Shown here piece after piece: positions 7,481 to 15,337 of a stretch of 27,853 nt of DNA. Both the position numbers and the translations under genes were made by a program. Below the pieces are notes generated by a model. The model made no database searches. It saw only the letters and a program-made list of their open reading frames with translations, and was not told where the DNA came from. This DNA is from Prochlorococcus sp. AG-315-D17 (GTDB taxonomy: Bacteria; Cyanobacteriota; Cyanobacteriia; PCC-6307; Cyanobiaceae): assembly GCA_003283685.1 (NCBI GenBank), contig QBWD01000009.1, positions 1 through 27,853 on the forward strand, in the 5' to 3' direction. How positions within the stretch are numbered: the first letter of the stretch is position 1; the number at the start of each line of letters is the position of its first letter.

Positions 7481-8041
7481 TTAAAAATTAAAAGAAAAGT
7501 CTGAGAAGTTAAATAAAACATAACAAAAGGAGTCCATAGAAATAGCAATTAAAATAGCCTTAATTCTATTGGAAACTGTAGAAAAACGTGGGAGGTCTCT
7601 AATATCATATCCACCAAAATTGCCAAGAGTAGTTAATATCCACATTGGAAGTGATGCGGATAAAATAGCCATAAAACAGCTAAATATCAACATCTTGCTA
7701 AAGAGAAATGATATAACGAAACCTATTAATCCAAAAAGGAATGACCCATTTAAAGCTATAGATACTTCATCACTTAGACGTAATGGGAAATTACTTTCAT
7801 CTACAAATTGTCTTTTACAATCATTTAGCTCTTTTTCAGATAAACGTAAGAAGGTTGTTTCAGGTATTCTCTTTGTTTTATAACGTCTCAATAATCTTGC
7901 TATAAATAGCCTAGGTTCACTTACTTCTTTTGAGGCAATTATCTTGCCAGGTTTAATCTTATTAGCCTGAGAATCTAAGTTCCTTGTATAACCAAGTCCA
8001 TAAAGATCTCCATTTTCCGAAAGATAAGTAAATTCAGACAT
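7481..8041 (-). CDS. Hypothetical protein with a C-terminal membrane hairpin
   Basis: A 186-residue protein that I cannot assign. The first ~95 residues are soluble and basic (RLFIARLLRRYKTKRIPETT). Two closely spaced hydrophobic segments follow, near 97-113 (GSFLFGLIGFVISFLF) and 117-137 (LIFSCFMAILSASLPMWIL), and a third weaker one is near 162-180. The GNFGGYDIRDLPRF turn between them looks conserved but I cannot name it. A 104-codon frame on the opposite strand is a shadow of this gene: the minus frame has the better domain logic. It starts with ATG at 8041. Confidence 0.6.
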   Translation of the reverse strand: MSEFTYLSENGDLYGLGYTRNLDSQANKIKPGKIIASKEVSEPRLFIARLLRRYKTKRIPETTFLRLSEKELNDCKRQFVDESNFPLRLSDEVSIALNGSFLFGLIGFVISFLFSKMLIFSCFMAILSASLPMWILTTLGNFGGYDIRDLPRFSTVSNRIKAILIAISMDSFCYVLFNFSDFSFNF

Positions 8042-8232
8042 AAATAAATTGATTAAACAATGAAACCTAATAGATCAAAGAAGTTAAAAGATTTGGTTAA
8101 TAGAAAAAGTCTAATTATCTTAAAAATCTAAGAGGGGTAATAATCAAGAGGAAGTACTACGGTTAAGAAAATAATCATGGCTATAATCCCCTTATTGAGT
8201 TAAATAACTAAAGTGATATTAACAGGGATAGA

Positions 8233-8931
8233 ATGAATCACAACATTCTATATAGCTTTAGACGATGTCCTTATGCAATCAGAGCTAGATGGGCCTTGTT
8301 AAATACTAACGAGGAAGTAATTCTGAGAGAAATAGACCTTAAGAATAAGCCATCTTCTTTAATCAAAATATCCAAAAAAGCTACAGTACCAGTGCTACAG
8401 AGATCAACAGGTGAAGTAATAGATGAAAGTCTAGAAATAATGACTTGGACAATTAAAAAATCAAACAGGTTAGAGCTTCTTGGCAATAATAATAAACATC
8501 TAGAAAAAATTCACAGTCTTATAAAAACAAATGATCTAGTTTTTAAATATCATCTTGATCGATTCAAATATGCCTACAGGTTCAAAAAGAGTGATCTAGA
8601 AAAACATAGAGAAGCTGGAATGGAAATACTTATAGCATTAAATGCAAAACTAGAACTTCTTTCAAAAAAAGGAAATCCATTGTTTTTAGTTAATTCACAA
8701 GAAAGTCTGGCAGACTGGGCTATATGGCCATTCGTAAGACAGTTCAGATTAGCTGACAAATTAAAATTTGATGAGAATATGAAAATTCAATATATAAGAA
8801 AGTGGTTGAATTATTTTTTATCTAGTAAGAAATATGAAATTGTAATGGAAAAATTTCCCATATGGTCTCCTAATCAAGAGGAAATTATATTTGGCAAACA
8901 AAAATCTAATTTAGATTTAAAGCTATTCTGA
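8233..8931 (+). CDS. Glutathione S-transferase-like protein
   Basis: A 232-residue protein with an N-terminal thioredoxin-type GST domain: the CPYA motif at residues 12-15, the cis-proline motif TVPVL (51-55) and the glutathione gamma-glutamyl-binding pattern DES (64-66). An all-helical C-terminal domain follows, with LADWAIWPFVRQF in the usual place. Members conjugate or reduce electrophiles with glutathione; the Cys in the motif points to a thiol-transferase or glutaredoxin-2-like activity rather than a classical transferase. GGGA lies upstream of the ATG at 8233. Its stop overlaps the convergent 85-residue gene by 9 bp. Confidence 0.78.
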   Translation: MNHNILYSFRRCPYAIRARWALLNTNEEVILREIDLKNKPSSLIKISKKATVPVLQRSTGEVIDESLEIMTWTIKKSNRLELLGNNNKHLEKIHSLIKTNDLVFKYHLDRFKYAYRFKKSDLEKHREAGMEILIALNAKLELLSKKGNPLFLVNSQESLADWAIWPFVRQFRLADKLKFDENMKIQYIRKWLNYFLSSKKYEIVMEKFPIWSPNQEEIIFGKQKSNLDLKLF

Positions 8932-9180
8932 AGCTCTTCTTTTATCAATAATTCTTGAAAGCTCTAAGAAATAGCCTGCTGTACAGAATTTACCTAAATT
9001 CCTATCTCTATTTCCTATGTCACTTCTATATTCTGCTGTTTCAGCCATAACTAAATCTAACTGGTCTTGAGGAAGTTCATAAAGTTCCCTCAACTCAACT
9101 TCTTTACCAAGAAGATGGCTCTTAAACCATTTTTCTCTTAATTCTTGAGGTGGGATTTCATTGTAAATTTTTCGATTCAT
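8923..9180 (-). CDS. Conserved small hypothetical protein
   Basis: An 85-residue soluble, highly charged protein of unknown function. It has no membrane segment and no known motif that I can see; the middle is acidic (ELRELYELPQDQLDLVMAETAEYRSDIG) and helical in character, and the end is basic (RIIDKRRASE). The protein-like composition and an ATG start at 9180 support a real gene. Its 3' end overlaps the convergent GST-like gene by 9 bp. It may be co-transcribed with gltS upstream (73 bases away), but a weak terminator lies between them. Confidence 0.6.
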   Translation of the reverse strand: MNRKIYNEIPPQELREKWFKSHLLGKEVELRELYELPQDQLDLVMAETAEYRSDIGNRDRNLGKFCTAGYFLELSRIIDKRRASE

Positions 9181-9197
9181 TCAGAAAAAGATTCTTT

Positions 9198-9229
9198 CTA
9201 AAAAACTAACAGTTTTAAACAATAAAACT
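9198..9229 (-). terminator. Weak intrinsic terminator after gltS
   Basis: AGTTTTA (9211-9217) and TAAAACT (9223-9229) form a 7-bp stem; on the minus strand it is followed shortly by a run of six T. The stem is almost all A-T, so strength is doubtful. Confidence 0.35.
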
Positions 9230-9252
9230 TTAATTGAGTTTAATTGTCATCC

Positions 9253-10632
9253 TTATGCTTTTGAACATGTTGATTGTAAACCTATCCCAATAAAGCATAA
9301 AATTAAACATATCAGTCCGCAAAACTCGGTCCACCCTCTAAGACCAAAACTATTAATAAATAATGGGGCAATAACTGTTATTAATCCTCCTGAAAGAATA
9401 GGTTGTAAAAGTAATTGCTTTACAGAAAAAACGGGCAATGTATTTGTAGTACCTCTTGGATCTGCTAATCTCAAAAGCAATAGACCACTAGCAGCTACTC
9501 CAGTAGCATTCCCAAACTCAGAAATTGCTCGTTCAAACCATTCTTCACTAAAAACTAATCTTGAAAAAAGAAAAATGCCCGCAAGATTCCATGCTAATCC
9601 TGCTGTTGCCAAAACTGCTAAGGGAATCCAGTACCGAGTCAATAATGGCAAATTCAAGCCGGCCATGGCAGTAATAATAAGTAAATCTGTAGCTAGTATT
9701 CCAATCTCACGTTGAAAAAGAGAAGAAATAACTTCTGTTTTATTAAACCTTTCTAAAAGAAATCTAATAAAAAAAGATCCTAATAAAGCAAGAGGGAAAA
9801 CTGGAAAGACTGCAAATACTTGTTGAGTGATATCACCAAAATATGTTGAAAGAGTTCTTAAAAAATAAAGTAAAAATATACCAATCAGTACAGCGAACCC
9901 AATAAGAGCAAAATTATATAAAAGTAGCCTTAGTTGATCAAATGGGTTAGTTAAAACATCAGTATCCTCTGATTGGATTTTATAGACTTGCTCATTAGGG
10001 ACAATCCATCCAAAGAACCTACCAAGAACGACTAGAAAACTTCCCAATAAAGTTGAAGAAAGCAAGCCTACCGTTGCCATCGCCAAACCAAGATCTAATC
10101 CTTCAGAAAATCCTAATTTCCGAAAACTCTCTCCCATAATAGCGGCAGCACCATGTCCTCCTTCAAACCCAACTTCAATAATGCAACCCATTAATGGATC
10201 TACACCTAACTGGGGCAGCAAGAAAAATAATACAATTACCCCTCCTACCACGTACTGTCCAAAGCCAATCAATAGTCCCAGCAAGGCTTGAGAAGCGACA
10301 GGTCTCCATAAGCCATTAATGCTTGGAATAGGCCTTCCAAGCATTAATGTTGCGAAAACCAAAGTGAGTAATGGAGTGGGTAATTGCATCCATATATCCA
10401 TTACTGGAATTGGCAATATTTCGAAAGGTCCATAGGGACCCAAAACGAAAGCAATCCCTCCTACCAAAAGTGCTATTGGTATACCAAATCTTTCCAACTT
10501 CATTGCAGAATCAAGTCTTCTGCCAAGTGTTAGAAGAATTCCAATAATTCCAAGTAAGCCTACAGAAAGAAGAATAGTTGGAATAGCATTAATTTTAGAA
10601 AGGTCATCAAAACCTAAAATCAATTCATTCAT
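9253..10632 (-). CDS. gltS: Sodium/glutamate symporter (GltS family)
   Basis: A 459-residue, very hydrophobic protein with about ten to twelve membrane segments. It matches the GltS family: the N-terminal half holds GCIIEVGFEGGHGAAA near residue 150, a loop region conserved in sodium-dependent glutamate carriers, and the second half holds the related EFGNATGVAASGLLLLRLADP, reflecting the inverted two-fold repeat of the family. It would import glutamate with Na+ across the cytoplasmic membrane, useful in nitrogen-poor seawater; the exact substrate is inferred. The length is slightly above the usual 400 residues. Start ATG at 10632; a 466-base gap lies upstream. Confidence 0.85.
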   Translation of the reverse strand: MNELILGFDDLSKINAIPTILLSVGLLGIIGILLTLGRRLDSAMKLERFGIPIALLVGGIAFVLGPYGPFEILPIPVMDIWMQLPTPLLTLVFATLMLGRPIPSINGLWRPVASQALLGLLIGFGQYVVGGVIVLFFLLPQLGVDPLMGCIIEVGFEGGHGAAAIMGESFRKLGFSEGLDLGLAMATVGLLSSTLLGSFLVVLGRFFGWIVPNEQVYKIQSEDTDVLTNPFDQLRLLLYNFALIGFAVLIGIFLLYFLRTLSTYFGDITQQVFAVFPVFPLALLGSFFIRFLLERFNKTEVISSLFQREIGILATDLLIITAMAGLNLPLLTRYWIPLAVLATAGLAWNLAGIFLFSRLVFSEEWFERAISEFGNATGVAASGLLLLRLADPRGTTNTLPVFSVKQLLLQPILSGGLITVIAPLFINSFGLRGWTEFCGLICLILCFIGIGLQSTCSKA

Positions 10633-10902
10633 CTATTCATCAATCAAAAGCAGAAAAAAAGTAAAACTTAGAGAGCAAGAAAAGATTCCCATAAAAATAT
10701 TTATTATCAAAAATAATTTCATTCATATTATATCTTAAATAAGCACATTCAAAATTAAAGAATAAAATCTGATTAATTAATTAATTTAGCTCTAAAAATA
10801 TCTCTTAGTAAAATCAACAAAGAGAAACAAAAACTCATATATATCTAAACTATTAAAAAAAGCATATTGAAATGGATGATGAACTCAACTAAATTCATTT
10901 TT

Positions 10903-10925
10903 AAGAATAAATCAGATTTATTCTT
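10903..10925. repeat. Perfect 23-bp palindrome upstream of gltS
   Basis: AAGAATAAATC (10903-10913) and GATTTATTCTT (10915-10925) are exact reverse complements around one A. It lies about 270 bases before the gltS start and 120 past the pcb terminator. It may be an operator or a weak plus-strand terminator (TTCTTTTCC follows). Confidence 0.45.
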
Positions 10926-11046
10926 TTCCTTAAAGTTAGATCTTTCACCAAGAAAAACCTATTAAATCTCGAATTTAAATAATTCATTTCTTACACTCTA
11001 TTAATTCACTAAAGTGTAAAAAAGAAAAAAAGGTAGCCCAAAATAA

Positions 11047-11074
11047 AAAACCCCCACAAGAATGTAGGGGTTTT
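11047..11074 (-). terminator. Intrinsic terminator of the pcb gene
   Basis: The arms AAAACCCCCACA (11047-11058) and TGTAGGGGTTTT (11063-11074) pair over 12 bp with one mismatch and an AGAA loop. Reading the minus strand, the stem is followed by a T-rich tract, and it lies 25 bases after the pcb stop, as expected for an abundant transcript. Confidence 0.85.
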
Positions 11075-11098
11075 ATTTAGTTAAATTTTATTATTCAA

Positions 11099-12151
11099 CT
11101 ACTTCAATGAAACTGAAGCACTATCTAAATTACCTAAGGCATTCGTTACACGTTTGAAATCAAATCCCATTGCCCTTAGAGCATGCCATAAATGACCTTG
11201 GATATAGAAGAAGCCAAGATAGTAATGAACATTGGTTAACCAAGCTCTTGAGGAATGAGCTCCGTTAGGAAGATCAACAGTATCGATCCAGTATGGGGAA
11301 ATGCCAAATTTAAGAGCTAAAGGCTCTCCAAACCATTCAACAGGGTAAACAGTCGTATTTTGCGCACACCAGAAAGCTGCTACCACAGCCATCCAACCTA
11401 TACCGGCTAGAGACCAAGAGAGAATAGCCTCTGCAGAAAGTAGTCCAGATCCTTTGAACTTTGTGTATTCACCAACTTGCTTAGTAGCAATATGGAATGC
11501 ACCACCAGTAATTTCCAAGAAAGCCAAGAAAGCATGACCTCCCATTACATCTTCCAAACTATCAATAGTAAGAAAGTCAAACTGATGATCCCAAATATGA
11601 CTCAAGTTAAGGTTGTACTCAACCTGACGAATAGCTCCTAAAGCAGGATCATAAATACCATGCCATTTAGCCCATTCAACAAACCATATACAAGCAACAC
11701 CAAAGAAAATTAAATGGTGTCCAAGAATAAAAGTCTGGTTGTCGGGGTTATCCCATTCAAGCTTAAATTTCCTAGCTTGTGGAACAGCAGACTCCTGCAT
11801 ATCGCTAGAGAAAAGCAAGGAATGCATTAATCCACCAGCGCCATAAACCATGGACAAAACCAAGTGAACCACTGCAACTGAAACCACTGCACTCCCACCG
11901 ACAAAAGCGCCAGTATCATCAAAGCCAATACCTAGAGCTGCCAAATGCGGAAGCGTAATTAATGGCTGATGACCCATTGGTACAGATGGGTCAAAACGAG
12001 CTAATTCAAATAATGTGAAGGCACCTGCCCAGAAAGCAATCAAACCGGTATGAGCGGCATGAGCAGCAATAAATTTGCCTGAGCGGTTGGTGACCCCAGA
12101 ATTACCAGCCCACCACCCGTAGGTGGTACCTGGATTTCCATAGGTCTGCAT
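11099..12151 (-). CDS. pcbA: Pcb divinyl chlorophyll a/b-binding light-harvesting protein
   Basis: A 350-residue antenna protein of the CP43/IsiA/Pcb family, closely resembling Prochlorococcus PcbA. It begins MQTYGNPGTTYGWWAGNSG and carries the six membrane helices with conserved chlorophyll-ligating histidines (for example AAHAAHTGLIAFW, ILGHHLIFFGV, GGHAFLAFLEITGGAFH and NVHYYLGFFYIQGHLWHALRA). It lacks the large lumenal loop between helices five and six seen in CP43, which is diagnostic for Pcb and IsiA. Pcb proteins bind divinyl chlorophyll a and b and feed photosystem II or I in the thylakoid. Which paralogue it is depends on the strain. A strong terminator follows; upstream there is over 1 kb without intact genes. 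Confidence 0.95.
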   Translation of the reverse strand: MQTYGNPGTTYGWWAGNSGVTNRSGKFIAAHAAHTGLIAFWAGAFTLFELARFDPSVPMGHQPLITLPHLAALGIGFDDTGAFVGGSAVVSVAVVHLVLSMVYGAGGLMHSLLFSSDMQESAVPQARKFKLEWDNPDNQTFILGHHLIFFGVACIWFVEWAKWHGIYDPALGAIRQVEYNLNLSHIWDHQFDFLTIDSLEDVMGGHAFLAFLEITGGAFHIATKQVGEYTKFKGSGLLSAEAILSWSLAGIGWMAVVAAFWCAQNTTVYPVEWFGEPLALKFGISPYWIDTVDLPNGAHSSRAWLTNVHYYLGFFYIQGHLWHALRAMGFDFKRVTNALGNLDSASVSLK

Positions 12152-12233
12152 TAGAAGTGCAATTTCGACAAAGCGATCCGAGGATACTGCAAATTCGGCA
12201 AATACTCATGAATGAGCAAGAATCTGTAAATCT

Positions 12234-12239
12234 TTTATA
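12234..12239 (-). promoter_or_regulatory. Candidate -10 element of pcb
   Basis: TATAAA on the minus strand would give a leader of about 75 bases before the pcb ATG. No good -35 hexamer is visible at the usual distance, so this is tentative. The ATG itself lacks a Shine-Dalgarno site. Confidence 0.25.
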
Positions 12240-12288
12240 ACAACTAAAAAAAAATTCATCTCGTTCGATCAAGAGAATCTGAAATTTA

Positions 12289-12414
12289 ATGGCCATATTA
12301 ATTGTCCTAATAACTTAAGGAAAAGACTTTTCTTTTGAGAAAACTAAGTAAGCAGAAGAAATTGTTCAGGCAGAAATTGATAAAGACGAAAAAATTGAAA
12401 ACGACAAAGAATAG
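12289..12414 (+). pseudogene. Possible remnant of a small gene (two in-frame stops)
   Basis: From ATG at 12289 one frame runs 42 codons to TAG at 12412-12414, interrupted by TAA at codons 10 and 21. The last part reads AEEIVQAEIDKDEKIENDKE, an acidic helical tail that looks protein-like. The frame is short, so chance is a serious alternative. Confidence 0.2.
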
Positions 12415-12801
12415 CTGTACAGGGATTAATAAAGGCTTACTAGAAGGAATTACTTGACGTCTAAACATTCAAATATCATGTAATCAAGACCAAAAAAGTC
12501 TTTATTCTATAAAACTATAGATAAATATGTAATTAATATAAAAAATGAAAATACAACCTTAATTTGTATCTATCAGAAGGTTGAATCCCTGTCTATTGCC
12601 ATGGATTGTTCCATCCGTAAAAGTCTTGAAATGGAAACAGAAGACCATTACACAAAAAAAAAAAGCTATGAGCTATAGATTTTCCACCCAATATGGAAAT
12701 CGTTTCACTTTATCCCGTTTTAGAAAAATCAATTAAATATTGTCATGGAGAAAATCTAATAAATTAAGTTAATAAATAAATTATCTAGAATTCTCTTTTT
12801 G

Positions 12802-13041
12802 TTACGCAACTAAATTTTGAGTAGATACATCATGTTCGTTCAAGGATTCAATGAAATCTCTACATAATCTTACGTGATAGATAACTTTGGGATTCTATGT
12901 TATTTGTTAAGCCTCAAATGAACTTCTCCAATAAGTTACTGGCTTTAAATATCCACCTTCTCTCCAAATCCAAAGTTTTTCATTTGCTCCCAAAATCTGT
13001 CCCACTTCATTCTCCGTGACTCATATGCGAGGCTGATTCAT
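12802..13041 (-). pseudogene. Possible decayed gene of about 80 codons (three in-frame stops)
   Basis: Reading the minus strand from ATG at 13041, one frame continues to TAA at 12802-12804 with internal stops at codons 7, 45 and 49. The two long pieces between them, one containing EKLWIWREGGYLKPVTYW and the other YHVRLCRDFIESLNEHDV, have balanced protein-like composition, richer in W, R, G and E than random AT-rich DNA would give. I do not recognise the family. The number of stops is below that expected for random sequence of this composition, but not decisively so. Confidence 0.3.
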
Positions 13042-13212
13042 ATTTAAAAATTATTAACCATTTATAACTTGAATTCCTATTAAAAGTAAGTACGCTTATA
13101 AGAATAAATTTTATAAAATATTAGCTAATTCACTTCAAGAACTATAACCCCCTATAATTCTAAGCTATACCGAGAATCAACTTTTTTATTTATAGAAAAT
13201 TCTTTTATCATC

Positions 13213-13557
13213 TTAAATTAATCTCAATCCAGTCCTAAACCAAGGTCTAATATTCTTTTTAGATATAGGGATAGACAATCCAGAATCTTCAGAAGGGTGA
13301 GTGCAAAGATTATTATCACATTGTTTGTCAAAAGCAAAAGGTGCATCTAAGCAATCATTTTCTTCCCACCCTTCAATCCAAATAGACGGGTCTTGTAAAT
13401 CTGACCAAGAAATTTTTATTGAGACACTTCCATCTAAAACTGAAGTCAGAATAATCCATCTCTCCATTAATTCGCCACCATAATTTATGGCAACAAAATG
13501 CCTTAAACCATTAATAGGGGATTTACTAGTCCAAGCTTTTTGTGGAGGCCAAAACAT
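13213..13557 (-). CDS. Trp-rich small protein (TIGR02450-type)
   Basis: A 114-residue protein. Residues 1-70 match the pattern of the small Trp-rich family TIGR02450: W3 and W9 followed by TS..P.NG.RHFV, then an ERW segment, and finally SWSDLQDPSIWIEGW. Function of the family is unknown; the conserved tryptophans and alternating hydrophobic strands suggest a compact beta-rich fold. The C-terminal 40 residues are an extension with Cys residues (NDCLDA, QCDNNLC) absent from the core family as I remember it. ATG at 13557. The shadow ORF on the other strand is not supported. Confidence 0.7.
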   Translation of the reverse strand: MFWPPQKAWTSKSPINGLRHFVAINYGGELMERWIILTSVLDGSVSIKISWSDLQDPSIWIEGWEENDCLDAPFAFDKQCDNNLCTHPSEDSGLSIPISKKNIRPWFRTGLRLI

Positions 13558-13621
13558 TTTTGATATTTAGATTACTTATTAAAATATTAATAGTTTCTAC
13601 TAAATAAATCCTAAATTTATT

Positions 13622-13867
13622 TTATTTCTTCTTTAACTTCTTATATTCTTCTCTAATTGACTTCAATAATATGTTTTTTCTTTTCAGAGTCTCACTTTTA
13701 TCTATAATATCCATTTTTCTTCTTTCCTCATTTGTTAATTCCATCCAATCAATGAATTTGTACTTTAACTTACTATTTCTTTGTGAATTCTTTTTTGCTT
13801 TAAATATAGATTTTAAAATAACAATTAAAAGCAAAGATGTAATTAAAATGCTTAGCAATAAATTCAT
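13622..13867 (-). CDS. Small single-pass membrane protein, unknown function
   Basis: An 81-residue protein with one N-terminal hydrophobic helix (residues 2-23, LLLSILITSLLLIVILKSIF) followed by a very basic, charged tail rich in K, E and R that is likely helical and cytoplasmic (TNEERRKMDIIDKSETLKRK). This is a common layout of small picocyanobacterial membrane proteins. A 72-codon plus-strand frame lies opposite; I prefer this one because of the clean anchor-plus-charged-tail architecture and because its neighbours on both sides use the same strand. Start ATG at 13867. Confidence 0.55.
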   Translation of the reverse strand: MNLLLSILITSLLLIVILKSIFKAKKNSQRNSKLKYKFIDWMELTNEERRKMDIIDKSETLKRKNILLKSIREEYKKLKKK

Positions 13868-13914
13868 ATTTTTAGTAAAAGTAAATTAGAACTCTAGAAT
13901 GGTATTTAGTAATT

Positions 13915-15318
13915 TTAGCTGCCCTCGCCCAGTTTCCACAGGTTTAGGTCTGTTTTCTTTATTTCATTGCGATTAACAACTGATCTTGTATCCAAAATCC
14001 AAGCAGGAGAACGCATCAAAGTAGCTAAGTAATCCCAATTAAGTCCAAAAAACTCAGCCCAATCAGTAATTATTAATACTGCATCAGCATTCTTTAGTGC
14101 ATCTGGAATTGTATTAACTTTTTTCCATTCACCTTGATTATCAAATGAATAGTTTTCAAAATCAGCATTGATTCTCTCAAGAGAAACCTTAGGATCATAA
14201 ATTGAAAGATAAGCTCCTTCTTCTAACAAGTCGCAAGAAATCCTTAACGCTGGAGATTCACGAGTATCATTAGTATTTGCCTTAAAAGAAAATCCAAGTA
14301 TTGCTATATTTTTCCCATTAACTGTACCAAATAGTTTTTGTAAAACAATTTTGTATATTCTATCTTGCTGCCATGTATTTATTAATACTACCTGCTCCCA
14401 ATAATCAGCAACTTCTGGCAACCCAAAATATCTACTTAAATAAACTAAATTCAAAATATCTTTTTTAAAGCAACTACCTCCAAACCCAGGTCCTGCATTA
14501 AGGAACTGATTCCCTATTCTTCTATCTGTTCCTATTGCTTTAGAAACTTCCTGAATATCAGCTCCTGAAACCTCACAAAATGCTGAGATAGAATTTATTG
14601 AACTTATTCGTTGAGCCAAAAATGCATTAGCAACGAGTTTCGAAAGCTCACTACTCCATAGGTTTGTGCAAATTATCTGCTTATTAGAAACCCAACGACT
14701 ATAAATATTAACCAACTGATTTATGGCGTCAGAATCTTCTCCTCCAATCAAAACTCTATCGGGTTTTTCTAAATCATTAATTGCTGTACCTTCAGCTAAA
14801 AACTCTGGATTAGATAAAACTGAGAAAGTTGAATTTGACTTATTATTTAGATCAACTTTATTTGTTGTTCTGAGTATTTCCTTAATAGCATGTGCAGTTC
14901 GAACTGGAAGTGTGCTTTTCTCAACGACAATTGTGTGCCCTCTAGCAAATTTAGCAACTTGTCTAGCGCTAGCTTCTACCCAGCGAAGATCACTAGCTTG
15001 TCCAGCTCCTAACCCTTTTGTTTTGGTAGGGGTATTAACAGAAATGAAAATCATATCTGCATTAGCAATTGCTTCTTCCATTTCGGAAGAGAAGAAAAGG
15101 TTTCGTCCCCTTGTTCTTGCAATTATTTGATCTAATCCTGGTTCAAATATTGGTAAGTTATTTAGATCTTTATCATTCCAAGCAGCAATCCTACTTTTAT
15201 TTATATCAACAACCCTAACCTCTAAATCAGGACACTTGTCTGCAATAACAGACATGGTTGGGCCACCAACATAACCTGCACCAATGCAACAAATTTTACG
15301 AATGGTTTTAGAATTCAT
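13915..15318 (-). CDS. ugd: UDP-glucose 6-dehydrogenase
   Basis: The enzyme oxidises UDP-glucose twice with NAD+ to UDP-glucuronate, a precursor of acidic polysaccharides and lipids. Counting from the upstream TTG (15330), the NAD motif GAGYVG lies at 17-22, SNPEFLAEGTAI near 173-184, and the catalytic Cys at 287 in GFGGSCFKKD; NDTRES is present further on. The wording is strikingly like the animal/plant enzyme (KICCIGAGYVGGPT, WSSELSKL.ANAFLAQRISSINSISA). Start: I prefer ATG 15318, but TTG 15330 has GGGAG about 11 bases ahead, inside the end of hisS, so it is a fair alternative. Either start lies within 20 bases of the hisS stop, so the two genes probably share a transcript. Confidence 0.93.
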   Translation of the reverse strand: MNSKTIRKICCIGAGYVGGPTMSVIADKCPDLEVRVVDINKSRIAAWNDKDLNNLPIFEPGLDQIIARTRGRNLFFSSEMEEAIANADMIFISVNTPTKTKGLGAGQASDLRWVEASARQVAKFARGHTIVVEKSTLPVRTAHAIKEILRTTNKVDLNNKSNSTFSVLSNPEFLAEGTAINDLEKPDRVLIGGEDSDAINQLVNIYSRWVSNKQIICTNLWSSELSKLVANAFLAQRISSINSISAFCEVSGADIQEVSKAIGTDRRIGNQFLNAGPGFGGSCFKKDILNLVYLSRYFGLPEVADYWEQVVLINTWQQDRIYKIVLQKLFGTVNGKNIAILGFSFKANTNDTRESPALRISCDLLEEGAYLSIYDPKVSLERINADFENYSFDNQGEWKKVNTIPDALKNADAVLIITDWAEFFGLNWDYLATLMRSPAWILDTRSVVNRNEIKKTDLNLWKLGEGS

Positions 15319-15337
15319 TTTAAAAAGCAATCATTAA

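Larger units (their letters stand above)
10633..11098. other. 466-bp AT-rich gap between gltS and pcb
   Basis: It holds the pcb terminator (11047-11074) and a perfect palindrome (10903-10925). The only ORF I see is a 29-codon frame at 10876 with lysine- and phenylalanine-rich content, which I do not support as a gene. It presumably contains the gltS promoter, but I see no convincing hexamers. Confidence 0.5.
12152..13212. other. 1061-bp gap without intact genes between pcb and a Trp-rich protein gene
   Basis: Apart from the presumed pcb promoter, I see only broken or very short frames: 12289-12414 (+, two in-frame stops), 12484-12678 (+, 64 open codons with no start before 12601), 12802-13041 (-, three in-frame stops), and a 19-codon minus-strand ORF starting at 13211 directly after the stop of the Trp-rich gene. 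The region is long for such a compact genome and could be an eroded gene cluster or harbour small RNAs; I identify no tRNA in it. Confidence 0.5.

Noticed and set aside
7569..7883. 104-codon plus-strand ORF
   Set aside because: Opposite the 186-residue minus-strand gene, which has clear membrane segments; the plus frame has random-looking composition.
7372..8195. 11-base direct repeat AATCCCCTTAT at 7372-7382 and 8185-8195
   Set aside because: Repeats of this length are expected by chance many times in a window of this size; flanks diverge.
10876..10965. 29-codon ORF between pcb and gltS
   Set aside because: Too short, no ribosome site, Lys/Phe-rich composition as expected from AT-rich noncoding DNA.
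12102..12296. 64-codon minus-strand ORF over the pcb start
   Set aside because: It overlaps the well-supported pcb start in another frame and its translation looks like read-through of antenna coding sequence.
12570..12606. tRNA-like T-arm sequence (GGTTGAATCCC)
   Set aside because: One base short of the usual GGTTCGAATCC, and no matching acceptor, D or anticodon arms could be found around it.
13671..13889. 72-codon plus-strand ORF rich in Phe and Ile
   Set aside because: It is the complement of a Lys-rich minus-strand gene; its hydrophobicity is what the reverse of a Lys/Glu-rich frame produces.
14723..15130. 135-codon plus-strand ORF
   Set aside because: Lies wholly opposite ugd, whose protein is unmistakable; it is a shadow.
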